Assembly (NCBI GenBank): GCA_944363695.1
Contig: CALVUW010000027.1
Location: 1-11,365 of the forward strand
Origin: an uncultured Bacilli bacterium
GTDB taxonomy: Bacteria > Bacillota_I > Bacilli_A > RF39 > UBA660
DNA length: 11,365 nucleotides
Direction of reading: 5' to 3'
The notes below the pieces were generated by a model. The model did not search any database and had not been told where the DNA came from. It worked only from the letters and a program-made list of their open reading frames with translations. The position numbers were made by a program, and so were the translations under genes. This document shows, in pieces, positions 1 through 6,104 of this stretch (positions are counted from its first letter, which is position 1; each line of letters opens with the position of its first letter).

Positions 1-173
1 CGGAATTTAAGCCTATGGAGAATAGAGGGTACTCTATCTAAGAAGTAGGAAGCCTTGGAGGCAACGACAAGGACGAACTAAAATTTATTTTATTTCTTAT
101 GTTCTGGGATAGTCATGAATAAGAAATTATATATTTTAATATTTGTCAACTGACATTAATTCATAAGAAGAAC
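1..173. other. Unassigned 5' stretch without a supported gene
   Basis: No frame here is long or has a ribosome binding site. There is a perfect 6-bp hairpin with a GGTA loop at 22-37 (ATAGAG/CTCTAT), a 5-bp CCTTG/CAAGG pairing at 53-72, and an AT-only 9-bp inverted repeat at 92-100/119-127 followed by a T/A-rich run. It could be the 3' part of a structured RNA or an untranslated tail cut by the window edge. I compared it by eye with the common riboswitches, tmRNA, RNase P RNA, SRP RNA and rRNA ends and recognised none. TGTCA/TGACA at 144-155 form a short dyad. Confidence 0.35.
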
Positions 174-202
174 TTCCCTTTAGAAAAAATATCAGTTATA
201 AT
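174..202 (+). promoter_or_regulatory. Weak sigma-A-like promoter for the OB-fold membrane protein gene
   Basis: A perfect TATAAT at 197-202 lies 17 bases downstream of a poor -35 (TTCCCT, 174-179). The start codon at 227 follows with a GAGGTG ribosome binding site at 216-221. The poor -35 makes the call tentative. Confidence 0.45.
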
Positions 203-226
203 TAAAATAAATACTGAGGTGAAAAT

Positions 227-910
227 ATGAAAAAAGATAAAGAGGTAACAGAAAAGAAAAAAATAAAAAAAGAAAAGAAAGTTAAAGAGAGAAAAGAGAA
301 ATCCCCTAGAGAATTTACAGAAGCCGATGAGAAAAAGTACAAAAAAGTTTCTAAAATTGTTGTTATTGTTATCTTTATTATAGGTATCCTTGTGAGTTGC
401 GATATTTTGTTAGTAACAAAAGCGAATGTGGGACCATTTTTAGCAATTCGTACCAAAGTATATGATGATGGTGGAACCAAAGAATATTATGGACTTGGTT
501 ATAAGGTTATCAAATACAATCAAGAAGTTGGAAGACGTGATACGGTTCTTGGTAGTTGGGGGTTGAAATACTCAACAGAACCGACTTCCATTAGTAGTAT
601 GGACTTAGCGTTAGAATTTCGTAATTATCCAGAAGAAACCTACGAGAAATTGTATCATCAATTTTTAAGAATTACCGGAACTATTTCTGAAGTGAATGTT
701 GATGATAAATTAGTAATATTGCGTTATACAGATCCAGAAGGAAATGCCTATACATTAAATATAGAATGTCATATGATTGATGAAGAATTAGATCTTAGTA
801 TGTATGGTGCTGGCCAAGAAATGACCATTATAGGTATTTTAGAGGATTATAAAGCGAAAGATGGTAACACACCAGCAACAGTAGAAATGATCAACTGTTT
901 TGGACAATAA
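227..910 (+). CDS. Single-pass membrane protein with a predicted external OB-fold
   Basis: This is a 227-residue protein. Residues 1-43 are extremely rich in Lys and Glu and should stay in the cytoplasm. One hydrophobic segment at about 44-63 should cross the membrane. The segment at 68-115 (GPF.AI, DGGTKEYYGLGYKVIKY) resembles a block I recall from uncharacterised Bacillota membrane proteins. Residues about 145-222 alternate beta-type strands with glycines (ITGTISEV, LVILRYTD, MTIIGILEDYK), the pattern of an OB-fold of the tRNA_anti-like kind. Function is unknown; binding of a ligand or nucleic acid outside the membrane is only an inference. The start is fixed by GAGGTG five bases upstream. 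A strong terminator follows directly, so it is probably transcribed alone. The long Lys/Glu tail could also bind acidic lipid or RNA. Confidence 0.8.
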   Translation: MKKDKEVTEKKKIKKEKKVKERKEKSPREFTEADEKKYKKVSKIVVIVIFIIGILVSCDILLVTKANVGPFLAIRTKVYDDGGTKEYYGLGYKVIKYNQEVGRRDTVLGSWGLKYSTEPTSISSMDLALEFRNYPEETYEKLYHQFLRITGTISEVNVDDKLVILRYTDPEGNAYTLNIECHMIDEELDLSMYGAGQEMTIIGILEDYKAKDGNTPATVEMINCFGQ

Positions 911-915
911 TTAAT

Positions 916-957
916 AAAAGCAATAAAAATGGGCGTTATTCTTATTGCTTTTTTATT
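916..957 (+). terminator. Intrinsic terminator after the OB-fold protein gene
   Basis: A perfect 11-bp stem (AAAAGCAATAA at 916-926 with TTATTGCTTTT at 942-952) encloses a 15-base loop and ends in a T run. It lies five bases after the TAA stop. Its 3' arm also contains the -35 of the next promoter. Confidence 0.85.
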
Positions 958-973
958 TCTTTTCGCTTATGAT
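945..973 (+). promoter_or_regulatory. Sigma-A promoter of the 70-residue protein gene
   Basis: TTGCTT (945-950) and TATGAT (968-973) are separated by exactly 17 bases. The start codon lies 21 bases after the -10. The -35 sits inside the 3' arm of the preceding terminator, so the two genes are insulated and separately driven in a very small space. Confidence 0.55.
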
Positions 974-994
974 AGAAAGGCATCTGGAGGAAAA

Positions 995-1207
995 ATGAAA
1001 AAACAAAAAGAAGGGAATCTTACGCCAACAGAAGAAGAATGGCAAGTATTATTTAGTACGTTACATTTAAATGCTTTCGTTCCAACTGCTATCAAATACA
1101 AGACAGTGGATGTATTTTTAATCGCTAATTTTATGAGTAAAAGTATAAAAAAAACGCGCGATTTAGAGAAAACAACCCAAGAAGTGATCGCGACGTTTTT
1201 TTCCTAA
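995..1207 (+). CDS. Small protein of unknown function, 70 residues
   Basis: The frame opens further upstream at 929, but that ATG lies in the terminator loop. The ATG at 995 has GGAGG at 986-990, four bases upstream, so I start here. The product begins MKKQKEGNLTPTEEEW and is charged at both ends, with a more hydrophobic centre (LFSTLHLNAFVP, VDVFLIANFM) that looks amphipathic rather than membrane-spanning. I recognise no domain. It lies between two terminators with its own promoter, just upstream of the ileS leader, so it is probably a single-gene unit. The last 20 codons form a terminator hairpin, which could suggest that the hairpin, not the peptide, is what is kept; the good ribosome binding site and promoter argue for a real protein. 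Confidence 0.65.
   Translation: MKKQKEGNLTPTEEEWQVLFSTLHLNAFVPTAIKYKTVDVFLIANFMSKSIKKTRDLEKTTQEVIATFFS
1147..1202 (+). terminator. Terminator hairpin embedded in the last codons of the small protein gene
   Basis: The left arm is A8-CG-CGCGAT (1147-1162) and the right arm ATCGCG-A-CG-T7 (1187-1202). They pair throughout apart from one bulged A at 1193, around a 24-base loop. The T run forms the end of the right arm. The stop codon comes only at 1205-1207, so the hairpin is wholly coding. The long loop lowers confidence slightly. Confidence 0.65.
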
Positions 1208-1212
1208 AGTAC

Positions 1213-1241
1213 TTGTAATGCATGGAATAATATGGTATAGT
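1213..1241 (+). promoter_or_regulatory. Sigma-A promoter of the ileS T-box transcript
   Basis: TTGTAA (1213-1218) and TATAGT (1236-1241) are spaced by 17 bases. Transcription would start near 1248, just before the first T-box stem. No other good promoter lies between here and ileS. Confidence 0.7.
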
Positions 1242-1247
1242 AACCAA

Positions 1248-1474
1248 TGAAAACAAATGCGAAAGACGGAAATAATGGCACTTAGTAGAGAGCTTCTGGT
1301 TGCTGAAAAGAAGTAAGTAAAATTATTTCGGATCACTTTCAAGTGTGCTTTATGGATAAGATAAAGACGGTCGTTCCGTTATCACGTAACAAGATAGGTA
1401 ATCTATGAATTAAGGTGGTACCACGAAATTATTTCGTCCTTAAGGCATAGATTTTTTTATTAGGAGGAAATAAT
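1248..1474 (+). promoter_or_regulatory. Isoleucine T-box leader of ileS (specifier AUC)
   Basis: The T-box senses uncharged tRNA-Ile and raises ileS expression when isoleucine charging falls. Stem I is clear: GAAAG 1261-1265 pairs with CTTTC 1336-1340; an internal loop carries the specifier ATC at 1332-1334; GAAATAAT 1269-1276 pairs with ATTATTTC 1322-1329; ACTTA/TAAGT and CTTCT/AGAAG form the upper stem, with a GGTTGCTGAAA distal loop at 1298-1308. A stem III-like hairpin lies near 1360-1383. The T-box motif AAGGTGGTACCACG (1412-1425) offers TGGT to the tRNA end. The antiterminator would be TTAAGG/CCTTAA plus ACGAAA/TTTCGT (1410-1443). There is no usual downstream terminator stem. Instead the antiterminator 3' strand can pair with the ribosome binding site (1462-1471), and ATCTATG/CATAGAT (1401-1407/1446-1452) encloses the antiterminator before a T run. 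Control may therefore be at translation, transcription or both. Confidence 0.95.
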
Positions 1475-4400
1475 ATGAAAAAATTTAAAGAATTAGCAAA
1501 AGGAACAACCCATGAAGTGGAAATGGATATTTTAAAAACATGGGATGAGATGGATATTTTAAATCAATCTATTAATCAACGCTCTAAAGAAAATAACTTT
1601 GTATTCTACGATGGTCCTGCTACGGCTAATGGAATGCCAGGTTTACATCATATGATGGCGAAATTCTTAAAAGATACCATTTGTAAATACAAGACAATGA
1701 AGGGTTTTCGTGTTGTTAGAAAAGTAGGATGGGATACTCATGGTTTACCAGTAGAATTGCAAGTGGAAAAAGAACTTGGCTTTACTTCTAAAACCGATAT
1801 TGAAAAATACGGTATCAAAGAATTTAATCAGAAATGTCGAGAAAGCGTCTGGAAAAATGAAAAAGCGTTTTCTGATTTAACAAGAGAGATGGGCCAATTT
1901 ATCGATTTGAAACATCCTTATGTAACCTATGATAATAATTATATTGAAACAGAATGGTGGATTTTAAAGAAATTCTTTGATGAAGGATTATTTTATGAAG
2001 GTCATAAGATCTTACCGTTTTGTACTAGATGCGGTACGGGACTTGCCTCACATGAAGTAGCGCAAGGTTACAAAGAAATTACGGCTAATACTGTCATTGT
2101 TCCTATGAAGAAAAAAGATGAAGATGTTTACTTTTTAGTATGGACTACGACACCTTGGACGTTAATTAGTAATGTGGCATTATGTGTTAATCCAAGAGAA
2201 GAATATATTTTAGTTGAAAGTCGTGGTCATAAATTTATTGTTGGTAAAAAATTAGCACCTAAAGTATTAGGCGATGAATATACCGTTTTAGAAGAATATA
2301 GTGGTAAAAATCTAGAATATATGGAGTATGAACAACTAATTCCTAGTTTAAAAGTTGACAAAAAAGCTTTCTATGTAACAGTAGATGATTATGTTACTAT
2401 GGAAGATGGTACTGGAATTGTTCATTTAGCACCAGCTTTTGGCCAAGATGATTATAATGTTGGTAAACGTTATGATTTGCCAGTTTTAAATCCAGTGGGA
2501 GAAGATGGCAAATATACAGAAGGCCTATGGAAAGGTATGAGTGTATTTGATGCCGATCTAGAAGTTATTAAATATCTAAAAGAACATGATAAATTATTTA
2601 AAAAAGAAAAAATGCTTCACAATTATCCACATTGCTGGCGTTGTGATACACCACTTTTATATTATGCAAAACCATCTTATTATTTGGCTGTTACGAAAAT
2701 TAAGGATCAAGTGGTTAAAAACAATAATGGTGTACATTGGTATCCTGATTTTGTGGGAGAAAAACGGTTTGGCAATTGGCTATTAAATATGAATGATTGG
2801 GCTATTTCTCGTAATCGGTATTGGGGTACGCCATTACCATTATGGAGATGTTCTTGTGGTCATATGGAAATGATTAGTTCTCGCAAAGAACTAGTAGAAA
2901 AAGCGGTAGAGAAAATCGATGAGACGATTGAATTACATCGCCCTTATGTTGATGATATTCATATTATCTGTCCTGAATGTGGCAAAAAGATGAAACGTGT
3001 CCCAGAAGTTATTGATTGTTGGTTTGATTCTGGTTCTATGCCTTTTGCGCAATATCATTATCCGTTTGAAAATGAAGCGTTATTTAACGAACAATTTCCA
3101 GCTGATTTTATTTCTGAAGGAATTGATCAAACTCGTGGTTGGTTTTATACTTTAATGTTAATCTCTACATTTGTAACAGGTAAGAGTCCTTATAAAAATG
3201 TGTTAGTAAATGACTTGCTATTAGATAAAAATGGCAAGAAAATGAGTAAATCCAAAGGTAATATTGTAGAACCTTTTGCACTAATGAAAGACTATGGTAG
3301 TGATACCATTCGTTTCTATTTGCCATATACTTCTCCTGTATGGACACCAATTAAATTTGATATTGATGGACTAAAAGAAATTTATTCTAAATATATTTCT
3401 ACTTTCAAAAATGCTTATTCATTCTTTGAAATGTATGCTAATGCTGATCAAATTGATCCTAGAGAGTATCATATCCCAGTTGAAAAACGAGATATTACGG
3501 ATAAATGGTTATTATCTAGATTGCAACATGTAATTGAAGATGTAACCCAAGCTTATGATCAATATGATTTAAATAAAGTAGTACATTACTTAGTTGATTT
3601 CTTAAATGATGATATCTCTAACTGGTACATTAGAAGCAATCGTCGCCGTTTTTGGGCTAGCGAATTAACGGAAGACAAACAGGCAGTTTATGAAACTTTG
3701 TATGAAGCATTAGTTGCTTTTGCAAAACTTGCCGCTCCAATTACCCCATTTATTACTGAAGAAATTTATCGTAATTTAACAGGAGAATCATCTGTTCATT
3801 TAGCAGATTTCCCAGTGGCAGATAAAGCATTATGCTCTAAAGCAATTGAAGAACAGATGAATTTAGTACGTGATATTTGTAGTTTGGGACGTAATGCTAG
3901 AGAAGAGGCTGCTATTAAAGTAAGACAACCATTACAAGCGATTATCTTACCAAAAGTAGATGAAGCCGTGATTGGTGATTTAAAAAGCATTATTTTAGAA
4001 GAATTAAATGTAAAAGAAATTGTTTATCAAGAAGATATGAGCAATTATATGGATTATATTGTTAAGCCTAATTTTAGAGTTGTTGGTAAAATATTAGGAC
4101 CTAAGATTAAACAGTTCCAGGAAGCATTATCTAAGTTGACGATGCAGGAGGTTAATCAAATAAAAGCTGGGTATTACACATTAATATTAGATGGCGAAGA
4201 AATGAAAATAACCGAAGATATGATTATAACCACATTACAAAATAAACCTGGCTATTATGCAGCTAGCAATGGTGTGACGAGTGTTATTTTGGATACAACG
4301 CTAACAAAAGAATTATTACTAGAAGGACTTGCTCGTGAGTTTGTTCGTAAAGTACAAAGTCTTCGTAAAGAGATGGACCTAGTGATTACTGACCACATTC

Positions 4401-4567
4401 AAATTTCTTACCATGCACCAGATGAAGTGGTAGAAATGTTAGAAGTTTATCAAGATTATATTCAAAATGAAACATTGGCCGATCAGTTAATAGAAGATGA
4501 AACATTAGAGCAAAATATTACTATGAATGACTATACAATTGGCTTAAGTATTGCTAAAATAAAATAG
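1475..4567 (+). CDS. ileS: Isoleucyl-tRNA synthetase, IleS2 type with a GXHH signature
   Basis: This class I synthetase charges tRNA-Ile with isoleucine in the cytoplasm. At 1030 residues it has the length of the eukaryote-like IleS2 form. The signature that normally reads HXGH is G56-L57-H58-H59, in the context ANGMPGLHHMM; KMSKS is intact at 589-593. The editing domain is present, with TTTPWTL near 224-230 and GTGIVHLAPAFGQDD at 312-326 including the expected aspartate. Cysteine pairs that could bind zinc occur at 183/186, 387/390, 459/461 and 499/502. The anticodon-binding helices span about 675-830, and the C-terminal part from about 865 matches the extra IleS2 domain. The ribosome binding site AGGAGG is seven bases upstream. 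Expression is governed by the T-box. IleS2 enzymes are known to be less sensitive to mupirocin, and the GXHH variant more so still; resistance of this enzyme is an inference. Confidence 0.97.
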   Translation: MKKFKELAKGTTHEVEMDILKTWDEMDILNQSINQRSKENNFVFYDGPATANGMPGLHHMMAKFLKDTICKYKTMKGFRVVRKVGWDTHGLPVELQVEKELGFTSKTDIEKYGIKEFNQKCRESVWKNEKAFSDLTREMGQFIDLKHPYVTYDNNYIETEWWILKKFFDEGLFYEGHKILPFCTRCGTGLASHEVAQGYKEITANTVIVPMKKKDEDVYFLVWTTTPWTLISNVALCVNPREEYILVESRGHKFIVGKKLAPKVLGDEYTVLEEYSGKNLEYMEYEQLIPSLKVDKKAFYVTVDDYVTMEDGTGIVHLAPAFGQDDYNVGKRYDLPVLNPVGEDGKYTEGLWKGMSVFDADLEVIKYLKEHDKLFKKEKMLHNYPHCWRCDTPLLYYAKPSYYLAVTKIKDQVVKNNNGVHWYPDFVGEKRFGNWLLNMNDWAISRNRYWGTPLPLWRCSCGHMEMISSRKELVEKAVEKIDETIELHRPYVDDIHIICPECGKKMKRVPEVIDCWFDSGSMPFAQYHYPFENEALFNEQFPADFISEGIDQTRGWFYTLMLISTFVTGKSPYKNVLVNDLLLDKNGKKMSKSKGNIVEPFALMKDYGSDTIRFYLPYTSPVWTPIKFDIDGLKEIYSKYISTFKNAYSFFEMYANADQIDPREYHIPVEKRDITDKWLLSRLQHVIEDVTQAYDQYDLNKVVHYLVDFLNDDISNWYIRSNRRRFWASELTEDKQAVYETLYEALVAFAKLAAPITPFITEEIYRNLTGESSVHLADFPVADKALCSKAIEEQMNLVRDICSLGRNAREEAAIKVRQPLQAIILPKVDEAVIGDLKSIILEELNVKEIVYQEDMSNYMDYIVKPNFRVVGKILGPKIKQFQEALSKLTMQEVNQIKAGYYTLILDGEEMKITEDMIITTLQNKPGYYAASNGVTSVILDTTLTKELLLEGLAREFVRKVQSLRKEMDLVITDHIQISYHAPDEVVEMLEVYQDYIQNETLADQLIEDETLEQNITMNDYTIGLSIAKIK

Positions 4568-4585
4568 TAAGGAAGGTGAGAGAAA

Positions 4586-5356
4586 TTGTATTGTCATAAG
4601 TGTGGTACAAAAAATGAGGTAACGAATTTGTTTTGCCAAAACTGTGGAGAAAAATTAGTGACCACCGAAGGAGTAAAATCAAATGCGGCTTCTCAAGTTG
4701 CTACCAATTTGGGAACAGAAGCCGTTAAAGCAGGGGTAAAGGTTGTTAAAAAAGGACATAAACTAGCTTTCAAAATCGGTATTACCGCTTCCGTGTTTGC
4801 AGTTATTATTGCCCTTGTTAATTATTATTTTTCCTATATGGTATCTACCCCAGATGGTGTTGTTAAAACGTTTATGACGGCCAGTGATGAACTTGACTAT
4901 AATACCATGGTTAGTTGCTTTGATCCAACGACGCAGGATTTAACATCTATTGGCGGTGATATGGTGATGAATTTTATTGGCGCTTCAACTGGATTTAATA
5001 TTGATTTTGATACTGCTACTACGATTACTTCTGCTTTTGGTAGTGAAATGGTTACAGAAGAGGAAAAATGTAATGCCACAAATTTTAAAGTTGAATCAAT
5101 TACTGGTGAAAAATTAAGTGCCTTTGTGGAACAGTTTGGTACGAAGATTAAATCAATAGGTAATGTATTAGGATCAACTGCTATTGTTTCCTTTGAAGTA
5201 GATAATAAACCAGCTTGCCGTTTTACTGAAGAAGCAGCGGCAGTGAATAGCGACACAGGACGTTTAAAATATCAAATTGAAGTTAAAAACTACGGTAGTG
5301 ATGGTTGGAAGATTCCAGGTGAATTGAAAGTCGAATATATCGGGCCAGTAGAATAG
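4586..5356 (+). CDS. Zinc-ribbon, single-pass membrane protein
   Basis: The N-terminus carries a four-cysteine zinc ribbon, CHKCG at residues 3-7 and CQNCG at 17-21. A Lys-rich stretch follows, then one membrane segment at about 63-85, and an external domain of about 170 residues beginning VSTPDGVVKTFMTASDELDYNTM. The layout (zinc ribbon, helix, external domain with a helical start) is common in uncharacterised Bacillota proteins, and the external part resembles domains of the lumazine-binding or NTF2-like kind only vaguely. Function is unknown. The start is TTG: the first cysteine motif begins two codons later, AGGTGAG sits at 4574-4580 at proper spacing, and no ATG or GTG in frame fits. The gene lies 18 bases after ileS with no promoter or terminator between, so it is probably co-transcribed and placed under the isoleucine T-box. 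Confidence 0.85.
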   Translation: MYCHKCGTKNEVTNLFCQNCGEKLVTTEGVKSNAASQVATNLGTEAVKAGVKVVKKGHKLAFKIGITASVFAVIIALVNYYFSYMVSTPDGVVKTFMTASDELDYNTMVSCFDPTTQDLTSIGGDMVMNFIGASTGFNIDFDTATTITSAFGSEMVTEEEKCNATNFKVESITGEKLSAFVEQFGTKIKSIGNVLGSTAIVSFEVDNKPACRFTEEAAAVNSDTGRLKYQIEVKNYGSDGWKIPGELKVEYIGPVE

Positions 5357-5397
5357 AAAAAAATCATTCTCTAGTGACGGGAATGATTTTCTTTTTG
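5357..5397. terminator. Two-way intrinsic terminator between convergent genes
   Basis: AAAATCATTC (5360-5369) pairs with GAATGATTTT (5381-5390), extendable by a G-T and a C-G pair, with a loop of about seven bases. The plus strand ends in TTTTCTTTTT and the minus strand in a run of seven T. It ends the ileS/zinc-ribbon unit and also the leftward coiled-coil gene, whose last codons and stop lie inside the hairpin. Confidence 0.85.
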
Positions 5398-5907
5398 TTT
5401 CGTTAATGTTTTAGCTAGTGATTTATACTGATGATAGCTGTTTTTAGAACGATTATAAGCAATTTTACTATAATCCATTAAAACATTATTTTTTGGATCA
5501 GCAGCATAATTTGTATATAATTTTGTAAAAACTTCTTTTTCTTGCTCAAATACTTCTTTGCTTCGTGCTTTTATTTCTAAGCTAGCATAATTATCAGCTG
5601 TTGGTAATTGAATAAATGAATTAGTTGCCTGAATTTGTTGTAACAATAGTTGATAGCCCATAAGATCAAGCTTTCTTAACCAGAGTTGCTGTTTTTTTCT
5701 AGTTTGCAATTTATCGAAAATGGATTGTTTTTTCTGCTGCTGCTTTTCGCGTAGTATTTGTTGTTGAACCCTTTCTTTTTCTGTTATTAAAGCTTGTAAT
5801 TGGTATTGCATGAAAGTTAAATAATTTTGCTTTTGTGCTTCACTGAATCTTTTATAAGATTCTATTGATTTTTGATAATTATTATAAATCGTAGTCTTTG
5901 TGTACAT
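5371..5907 (-). CDS. Gln/Lys-rich coiled-coil protein of unknown function
   Basis: This is a 178-residue soluble protein with no signal peptide or membrane helix. Residues about 20-100 are rich in Gln, Lys and Glu with regular hydrophobic positions (LQALITEKERVQQQILREKQQQKKQSIF is the core), which points to long helices and probably a coiled coil. A second helical block at about 110-165 is rich in Tyr and Lys. I recognise no family. The start at 5907 has AAAGGA five bases upstream and a strong promoter. It is the only leftward gene in the window, transcribed away from the MurE-like gene across a divergent spacer and towards the zinc-ribbon gene. Its last codons overlap the shared terminator. 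A structural or scaffold role is possible but cannot be shown from sequence. Confidence 0.75.
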   Translation of the reverse strand: MYTKTTIYNNYQKSIESYKRFSEAQKQNYLTFMQYQLQALITEKERVQQQILREKQQQKKQSIFDKLQTRKKQQLWLRKLDLMGYQLLLQQIQATNSFIQLPTADNYASLEIKARSKEVFEQEKEVFTKLYTNYAADPKNNVLMDYSKIAYNRSKNSYHQYKSLAKTLTKQKENHSRH

Positions 5908-5938
5908 AATTTTCCTTTCTTTACGCAGCTGTAATTTA

Positions 5939-5966
5939 ATTGTATCAAATTTTTAATACTAGTCAA
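5939..5966 (-). promoter_or_regulatory. Extended -10 promoter of the coiled-coil protein gene
   Basis: On the minus strand, TTGACT (plus coordinates 5961-5966) is 16 bases from TACAAT (5939-5944), preceded by TGA, which gives an extended -10. The start codon is about 30 bases further on. Confidence 0.7.
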
Positions 5967-6025
5967 TCATATTAAAAACTCTTAGCTTATTATGATAAGA
6001 TAAAAATCTAAAAATGGCAATACTA

Positions 6026-6054
6026 TTGATATTATCAGGCTTTTTTTCTATAAT
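6026..6054 (+). promoter_or_regulatory. Strong sigma-A promoter of the MurE-like gene
   Basis: TTGATA (6026-6031) and TATAAT (6049-6054) are spaced by 17 bases; transcription would begin near 6061. The -35 is part of a small dyad, TGATA-T-TATCA at 6027-6037, which could be an operator half-pair or chance. Confidence 0.8.
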
Positions 6055-6104
6055 AAAAGTAACAAAATATGAAAAAAGCGGTATGCTATGGTAGTAGGTG
6101 AAGT

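Noticed and set aside
202..480. Minus-strand open frame of 92 codons
   Set aside because: It is antisense to the Lys-rich start of the OB-fold protein gene; its Phe/Ser-rich product mirrors the A-rich coding strand and it has no start signals.
929..994. Upstream in-frame ATG extending the 70-residue protein to 92 residues
   Set aside because: It lies in the loop of the preceding terminator and ahead of that gene's promoter -10, and has no ribosome binding site; the ATG at 995 has GGAGG.
3796..3990. Minus-strand open frame inside ileS
   Set aside because: It is antisense to the conserved C-terminal half of ileS, with no start signals and no recognisable product.
4897..5256. Minus-strand open frame of 119 codons
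   Set aside because: It is wholly antisense to the zinc-ribbon protein gene, without ribosome binding site or promoter.
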